DNA of 64,000 bases from positions 9,771,817 through 9,835,816 of the forward strand of contig CATQJL010000001.1 of assembly GCA_958299035.1 (NCBI GenBank), given 5' to 3'. The translations under genes were made by a program, and so were the position numbers. Positions 58,136-64,000 of the stretch are shown here, piece by piece (position 1 is the first letter of the stretch; every line of letters begins with the position of its first letter). The DNA is from Cylicocyclus nassatus (Eukaryota > Nematoda > Chromadorea > Rhabditida > Strongylidae). The notes beneath the pieces are model-generated. The model made no database searches. It saw only the letters and a program-made list of their open reading frames with translations, and was not told where the DNA came from.

Positions 58136-58744
58136 TTACAATCTTGATTTCTTCTTCCTTGTTTTTCCTTGTGGTCGTTGTCCAAACGGTCCTTGTCCAA
58201 GCGATCCTTGTGCATGCGATCCTTGTCCATGCGATCCTTGTCCATGCAATCCTTGTCCATGCGATCCATGTCCAAGCGATCTTCTTCCAAATTTCTGACA
58301 CCGCAACAAGTGTTCACTTCTTTCCGTTTGATTTTGTTGTGTCTTTCCACTTGTGCGACTAGTTCGGGAGGGATGTGCCCTGACATAGTCGACCATTTCA
58401 AGAAAATCCCAAAATGCGCGAGGGTATCCGGTGCATCTGCACACTTTCCCATACCGCTTCGCATTGACACTCTTGAGTTTCTTAACATTCTTGTTTGCAG
58501 ATGCGTTGGAATCACCTTCATCTTGCTGTTCCACGCTTAGCCGTTTGACATTGACGAATCTATTCTTTGGCTGTTGTTTCTTTTTCAGCTTGTGCATCTT
58601 CACAGCTTTCGTCGACTGCTTTATATGGGTGGCGGACTTTATGAACGATAGCGCGCGCTTAGGCAGGCATGTGTCAATAAGGTGCGCACCGTTAGCCCCG
58701 CCTATCGCTAGATGGACGAGTTTTCTGCACTGGAGCTTTAGCAC
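58136..58744 (-). pseudogene. Basic C-terminal tail of retroelement polyprotein
   Basis: A 202-codon minus-strand frame. It is Lys-rich (KLKKKQQPKNRFVNVKRLSV), then has repeated HGQGS words from a 15-bp tandem repeat near 58180-58270, and ends KKKSRL. There is no zinc finger or cat core. By position it is what remains of the 3' coding end of the element. Confidence 0.5.
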
Positions 58745-59576
58745 TGGTTAACGACCATGTTCCTTAGCTTGCTAAAGCGCTTACTTAAAGCTTACTGAAA
58801 GCTTACACCCTCTTGATAAGAAGGTATAAGCTTATTTTAAGCTAGGGAGAAGCTTGGCTATCTATAGAATTTTCTTATTTTTCTGAATCAACAAGCTAAT
58901 AATGTGTTGATCATGAACTTCAAGAGTTTTGCTGATTTACCTATAAATGACCGAGTTCCTTACTGTCCTAATTTGGAGTGTGAAACAACCTAGAATGCCT
59001 CAGGCTTGATTGTCAGAGTGACCTCAATCATACGGCAAGTTCATACGCAATTTCTCTTAATTTACAAATCGAAATGTATCAAATGAATACATTATCAAAT
59101 AAATGATGTATGCAGTCATACTCTTACTCTTTTGACAAAAGAGATGATCGGCCATTGGACAAGTTGATTTTTTCGAACGAAACTTGATGTACGATAAAAT
59201 ATTCAATATATTGAAGCAGATGCAAATAAAGTGAATTGAAACTTTTGTCAAGCATTTTCGAAACAAATTTTTATCATACCCCCTCAAAGGAAATTCGATT
59301 TGGATCAACTTACTAGGAACAAAAAATTGAAATGGATTAAAAAAGAGCCCGCGAAAGAATTTGAAATGAAGGATGATTGTGAAAGCTGATTTTCAAATTG
59401 ATTGGAATTTTTGAAATCTACTTATAAATTTCGAATTACAAACAACTGAGGAAGCAGAATGAAACATTAGCGACTTTTCCAATAGTTGAATCGCATTCCT
59501 AGGCTAATTAACAAGGAGGCGGAGCGATCAGCGCAACGCATACGGTACCCAGCTGGCGGCTGGCACATGCTATCGT
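58745..59576. other. Retroelement interior without coding sense
   Basis: AT-rich sequence where RT, RNase H and integrase would be expected. No residual RT motif was recognised. Confidence 0.5.
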
Positions 59577-61959
59577 TCATAAAGTCATACACCCCTTTAT
59601 ATCGGCCAATGGTTTGTCCAAGATTACGTCTTGATTCTTGGAAATGTGCTTCATCTTTCTGCGCTTTGTGCGCCTTGTTTCTTCATCTCTTTCTTGGCCC
59701 TTCAAAGGTTTCCTTCCTACTTTTGGCTTCATCTTTCCTCCAAGTAGTCTATCAGTTCGATATCTTACTACATTCAAAGGATCTTTTACCGAGTCCCTGA
59801 GCAAATCGTTATTGGTATCACTTCGAATCACTTTGACACCAAAGTTGCATAGGACATTTGTCCCCAAGATCAGATCATTTTCTAATGACCTGGTAACATA
59901 TACCGGAATCTTCTTGGACTTGCCAAACAATTCCGTAGGCATCTTGATTGCGTCCAAAATTTCTATTCTGTTCCCAAAAGCGTCGCGTATCGTAGCATTA
60001 GATACTACTCCTGAGATTCTCTCCACATAAGCGTATAGATCGACTCCAGCTTCTTTGGCCCTCGTGAACAGCTTTAATGGTGCTATAGACACCTCGGAAC
60101 CAGTGTCTATAAGTGCGTTTACTTCCATATTTATCACTTTTGCCAGCACAACTACCTTCTTACCGACAAATTCTTCAGCACTCTTCCTGGCACCTGTGGT
60201 AGCGCATAACCACCTATCAAGAGCAGTGGAGAACGAAGATGCCTTGTGTCGTTCAGTTCTTTCTGCGTTGCCCTTTGTGGCGTTCTGCAGCGTGCACTGT
60301 CTTTTATGCCCTGATTTGCCACATTTGAAGCAACTACTTTTCTCCTTGCCTTTTACGGTCAATCTTTCTCTACTTTCACCATGATCAACGGCCGACTCCG
60401 AATCAGACCATTGTCTCGGTGAAGCTTGATTGCCATAAAGCTTTTTGCTATGCATATCGCTGCCCTGCTTGACTTCCTTTCTATGCAGGTTTCTCTCCAG
60501 CCTCAGCGCTGCTTCTTTTACTTTGTCATAAACGACATCTCGCGGGCTACTCTCAATCGCTTCAGCCAAGATATAGCTTCCTTCCCAATTAGCTGACTGG
60601 GAATACAGAAGTTCCGCTTTCTGGAGTGCCACCCCATCCCCTTTTTCTTCATTAGGGTAGGCTTGACCGCACGTCCTCTCCAGTACATAGCAGAAATCAC
60701 TTACTGTCTGATTTCTTTTCATTCTCAGATTCCTTAGTGTAGCCAAGGCTTTTACACGAGAAGTGTTGCCTCCTTCGACTGACCTTTCGCTCATCGCCTG
60801 ACTACGCCGTCAAAGGAACCTTCTTTTACACTCTCGCGGTAGTGTCTCAAATATTCAAGGCTTCCCTTTTCAGAAAACTTTTGGAAAGTTGTACTAGTAT
60901 TTCATCATCCCAATGCTTCCTTGGGTACTTCAACAGGAATGATTCCAAAAAGTTGCTGAAACTCTCATTTGCTTTACCATGAAAAGGTTTTACGTCTGGT
61001 ACTGTAGACGTCAACATGAATTCTCTCATGGTAAACTCGGAATTGGAATTTTGTGACGCATCTTGCAATCGGACATTATGCACATCCGTGTCCAACTGTT
61101 ATCGATTGCTTCTGCCCAACTCTAACCTGTGCCTATGCGAGGAGGTCTTCAGTGCATTATCTTGCGCATTTTGCACTGTCGGCACTTGGCGATCCGATGA
61201 AAGTATGTTACCTTCCTTATTTAGGTTCGCAAATCTTTGGTATTTACGTCGAACAGTATGATTAGAGTTGCCTTCTGAAGTGTCTGTTTCCCGATCTGCA
61301 TCATTGTCAGATGGGTTCATGCTAGCTCCATGACAGCCGCAAACTCTGCTCAAGTTTCTGAGCTTTAACCTGAGGCACTGAACCTCACTTGACACTTCCT
61401 TGGCCTTTTCCTCCAAGTCTTTCTCACTGCAGTCTAGCGTTGCACACAGGGTTGCAATTAATATACAGTGAGCGAAGTATTCATTAAGGCAACATTTCAG
61501 GTTTTCTGGTGACATCAACCCAGCCTTTGCAAGGACTGGTGACCTCCAATATCTCAGAGTCACTCTGCGTTACTCCTAGGTCACCTCTTGTGCGTACAGA
61601 ACTTTCGAGGATTGCTCTTAATTTCTGTTCTGCGATTTCGATTTGTTCTTTTAGCTTTGTCAAGAACGCTTTTCTGCGTTTGTCACCTGTGCGAAAAAAT
61701 GTGCTTAGTTCTTTTTCGCACTCTAGTTTACGAGATTCAAGCTGTCATGTACTTCCTTGTACATCTCTGCCATAGACGGGATTCGCTTTTCTCCCCGTTC
61801 ACTTATCACCTCGTTATCTGTACACGGCTGGGCTCTATGTTCCTCTTCCTCATTCATCATGCCACTCAAATCTTTATACAACAAACTCTGTTTGAGTGTA
61901 GGACTCGATCGAACGCTACAAGCGAGCGACGTGAAACTCGAGTACACACAGCAATGCAC
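59577..61959 (-). pseudogene. Gag and aspartic protease, frame-broken
   Basis: Minus-strand pieces read in order: an N-terminal piece ending at 61723 (EEEEHRAQPCTDNEV), a coiled-coil piece from 61750 to about 61500 (FLTKLKEQIEIAEQKLRAIL), 61563-61099, 61095-60847, and the long 60794-59577 frame. The last holds capsid-like sequence (RNQTVSDFCYVLERTCGQAY), one zinc knuckle CFKCGKSGHKRQC (CX2CX4HX3C) and the protease site ALIDTGSEVSIAP. Frame changes between pieces show decay. Whether it is Ty3-like or BEL/Pao-like cannot be settled without RT. Confidence 0.8.
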
Positions 61960-62047
61960 CGAGTAGCTCTACCAAACTTCCGTGAAGTATGGTTCTGCGA
62001 TGCTAGGCACTCGCAGTAGTTCTTGCAATTCGTATAAGCGGCCTTAA

Positions 62048-62354
62048 AGGCAGTGGACGGGCAAAATGGACCCCTGTCAGATTTTGGAAGTTTCGGGTAG
62101 TGGACCCTCCAAGTACACCGTAGCCCCAACCCCACCTTCCAATTGATGCGCTAAGTCCGGAAAAAAGCGCTTCAAACTTCCACCAATAACGCCCACTCAA
62201 TGGAAGTGGGCGGGGCTGGTGGAGTTTTGAAGCGCTTTTTTCAGGACTTAGCGCATGAAGTGGAATGTGGGGTTGGGGCTACGGTGTACTTGGAGGGTCC
62301 ACTACCCGAAACTACCAAAATCTGACAGGGGTCCATTTTGCCTGTCCGCTGCCT
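62048..62354. mobile_element. TTAA-flanked MITE in the retroelement leader
   Basis: TTAA at 62044-62047 and 62355-62358. Ends AGGCAGTGGACGGGCAAAAT and its near complement; arms continue as GGACCCCTGTCAGATTTTGG. It inserted between the 5' LTR and gag of the minus-strand element, so it is the younger insertion. Confidence 0.88.
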
Positions 62355-62614
62355 TTAAGCGCGCTCTATACCGTCAACGCTAATCGACCAATAGATCGAT
62401 AGGTTACGTGGGGATACGTCCACCGCCTCAGAAATCAATATGGGGACCACTGGTGCCCCAATCTATCGGTCTAAGACGCGGTAGGCTTATGCGGGATACA
62501 ATCGCCGCTTCAAATCGATTTGGAGGTCGTTGACGCTCCAAAATTCAGCTTCTTCTGGAAGGTCTTCGACGCTTCCACAGTTGTAGGTGCTAAGTCAGCG
62601 GTTCGGCCCCCAAG

Positions 62615-62926
62615 TGGCGGTAGGACGGTCTAGACCGCAGGTTCCACTGACTTAGCAGAACAACTGGTAAAAATATAATGGTTTATCAACAATATGACAA
62701 ACCACAAGAAGAAGCTGATATACAAACAAAGAGAATAAGAGTGGTACAGAAGAGCTAATACAGAACAGTGAATAGGTGACTGTCGAGAAACTGTTGAGGA
62801 ACTATTGAGGAACGAACTAGACATCTTAGAACCGAAACACGAGATATGGTGATCCGTACAACCCATTTGTTGGGTTCACGGCTAATAGTGTGACAAAAAA
62901 CCTAGGCCGGGCGCCTGGAGGCTACA
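62615..62926 (-). repeat. 5' LTR (minus orientation)
   Basis: Second copy of the LTR. On the minus strand it ends CTACCGCCA, followed by CT and the candidate primer-binding site TGGGGGCC. Confidence 0.85.
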
Positions 62927-62953
62927 ACTTCCACTAAAACATCTTTGGTCCAG

Positions 62954-63412
62954 ACTCACAATGACCAGCTAGGCATGACAGTGACCACATTACATTGCCC
63001 GTACTTTGAAGACGTTCTGAAGATCTGGCTTTACATTCGACTGCTGGATGTATACACGATTCATGAAACGCAAAGACTGGGTCCGTTGCGTCCTGCGAAG
63101 TTAGCCCGTGCATGGGAGAGACAGCAGATGGTAAGAGAAACGAAAGAGTGCTCAATCAGAAATACGCCGATACGTCCGCAGTTTCTGCGTGCTATAAATC
63201 GCCTATATGAGGGATTTCAGCGAATGATAACGGCAATGGGCTGGACTTTGTTCGGCGGAGGGTGGAGGGCACAGTATTTTTTTTTTAAAGTGGAGGAGCT
63301 TGGCATTAGTTACACCCTCCGAACACCTTTTGATCTCTACTTGCGGAAAAAGACATTTCGATTGGACAAGCAGGGTATATCGCTGCTAGGCCTTAATGCA
63401 GCCAAAGCGTAA
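62954..63412 (+). CDS. Possible terminal exon, unrecognised
   Basis: After TTTGGTCCAG an open frame of about 150 residues runs to TAA. It contains LRPAKLARAWERQQMVRETK, RAINRLYEGFQRMITAMGWT and a short basic C-terminus, and looks like ordinary helical protein. It may continue the gene whose exon lies at 57396-57552, with the retroelement in the intron, but the phases do not join directly. No domain is recognised. Confidence 0.4.
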   Translation, partial: THNDQLGMTVTTLHCPYFEDVLKIWLYIRLLDVYTIHETQRLGPLRPAKLARAWERQQMVRETKECSIRNTPIRPQFLRAINRLYEGFQRMITAMGWTLFGGGWRAQYFFFKVEELGISYTLRTPFDLYLRKKTFRLDKQGISLLGLNAAKA

Positions 63413-63729
63413 AGAGATCATCTTGGAAATTTAAACGAGACGTCGAAGAGAGGCTGACTTCCCCCTTCAGATAATCTACAGAACCCTGTCATTTCGAATT
63501 GGTAAGAACAAAACTCTTCGGTTTCAAAACTTATTCTTTTCTTGTTCATCCTTGGTAATCATACTTCCGAAACATGGTGGTTTTTGGAATAAACACAAAG
63601 AAAAAAACTAGCATTTCCTTGTTTTTCCCGTGTTGTGGATTGCGTGGTCCTGGAGCGAAAACGTGCAATGCTGCCAAATGAAAGATTTTAACCAAGGAAT
63701 ATTGCGGAATCACGTTCTTTCTTTCTTAG
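63413..63729. other. No gene recognised
   Basis: AT-rich stretch before the Pol fragment; no LTR edge was identified. Confidence 0.35.
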
Positions 63730-64000
63730 GAAGAATCAGATTGATCAGATTTGTTGCAGAAATGCATCAGTTACGCGCACCATTGAACGCATTGTTGAAG
63801 AAAAACGTTTTTTTCCAATGGACGGAAGAATGTGAGAAAGCATTCAATCATGCCAAGGAAGTTCTTACTTCTGATCTGCTCTTAACACATTTTGATCCGA
63901 GTCTTGAGATATTGGTTGCCGTTGACGCTTTAGATTACGGAATTGGAGCGGTAATACTGCATAGAATGCCGGATGGAACACAAAAAGCAATGTGCCATGC
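63730..64000 (+). mobile_element. Ty3-type Pol fragment (RT end, RNase H), cut by window end
   Basis: The open frame has the RT thumb/connection sequence (EMHQLRAPLNALLKKNVFFQ), then W...EKAFNHAKEVLTSD, then the RNase H start VAVDALDYGIGAVI. It is related to, but clearly different from, the element at 1-4582, where the same position reads AADASDYGIGCVI. Upstream Gag and RT fingers are absent, so it is 5'-truncated unless separated by an intron-like gap. Confidence 0.85.

Larger units (their letters stand above)
57655..62926 (-). mobile_element. Deleted LTR retrotransposon, minus strand
   Basis: Two LTRs (57655-57980 and 62615-62926) in the same orientation enclose minus-strand Gag-protease remnants and a C-terminal Pol-like tail. 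RT, RNase H and integrase are absent: between the protease end (59577) and the tail (58744) only about 0.8 kb remains. On the minus strand the LTR starts TGTAGCCTCC. A candidate primer-binding site, TGGGGGCCGAACCGC, follows the 5' LTR by about two bases. A purine tract (AAAAGGGGGG) lies just before the 3' LTR. An ACTT target duplication is possible but depends on where the LTR edge is set. Confidence 0.82.

Overview
The window reads as nematode nuclear DNA. Protein-coding genes are split by short introns (about 50 to 60 bases in many places) that start GT and end in a U-rich TTTNCAG. Several start codons sit directly behind such an acceptor, as expected for spliced-leader trans-splicing. Gene content and the very high density of inverted-repeat elements would fit a clade V (strongylid or rhabditid) nematode. 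That placement is inference; the species is not identified.

Layout. 1-4.58 kb: 3' part of a Ty3-type LTR retrotransposon with one frame break in reverse transcriptase. 4.6-13.1 kb: repeats, a decayed asparaginyl-tRNA synthetase copy, a mariner-type long palindrome, scattered exons of an unrecognised gene and a three-copy tandem repeat. 15.3-22.2 kb: a transposase-like, many-exon locus bracketed by GC-rich minisatellites, with a TTAA-flanked MITE inside one exon. Just upstream of it, at 15.94-16.21 kb, are two copies of a short repeat holding every element of a hammerhead ribozyme core, in an unusual strand order. 22.5-28.8 kb: three plus-strand genes close together (RAB5IF-like, B3GLCT-like O-fucose beta-1,3-glucosyltransferase, and an acidic protein). 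31.4-40.3 kb: a three-THAP-module gene, ALG13 and TFIIB, again on the plus strand. The 156-base THAP-ALG13 gap, with a poly(A) signal and a splice acceptor, looks like an operon.

41.3-51.9 kb: Helitrons and a 4.9-kb near-identical tandem duplication whose unit boundary falls exactly on a Helitron 5' end. Hybrid sequence in the middle Helitron points to recombination between Helitrons. 52-57 kb: MITEs and a 23-bp minisatellite open in several frames on both strands. 57.65-62.93 kb: a minus-strand LTR retroelement that kept Gag-protease remnants but lost RT and integrase. The window ends inside another Ty3-type pol fragment.

The housekeeping genes serve ER glycosylation (ALG13 in lipid-linked oligosaccharide synthesis, B3GLCT on thrombospondin repeats), ER or membrane biogenesis (RAB5IF) and Pol II initiation (TFIIB). 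The most unusual observation is the kissing-hairpin, A-C-B ordered hammerhead-like repeat. All exon models come from reading by eye; none was checked against transcripts or databases.
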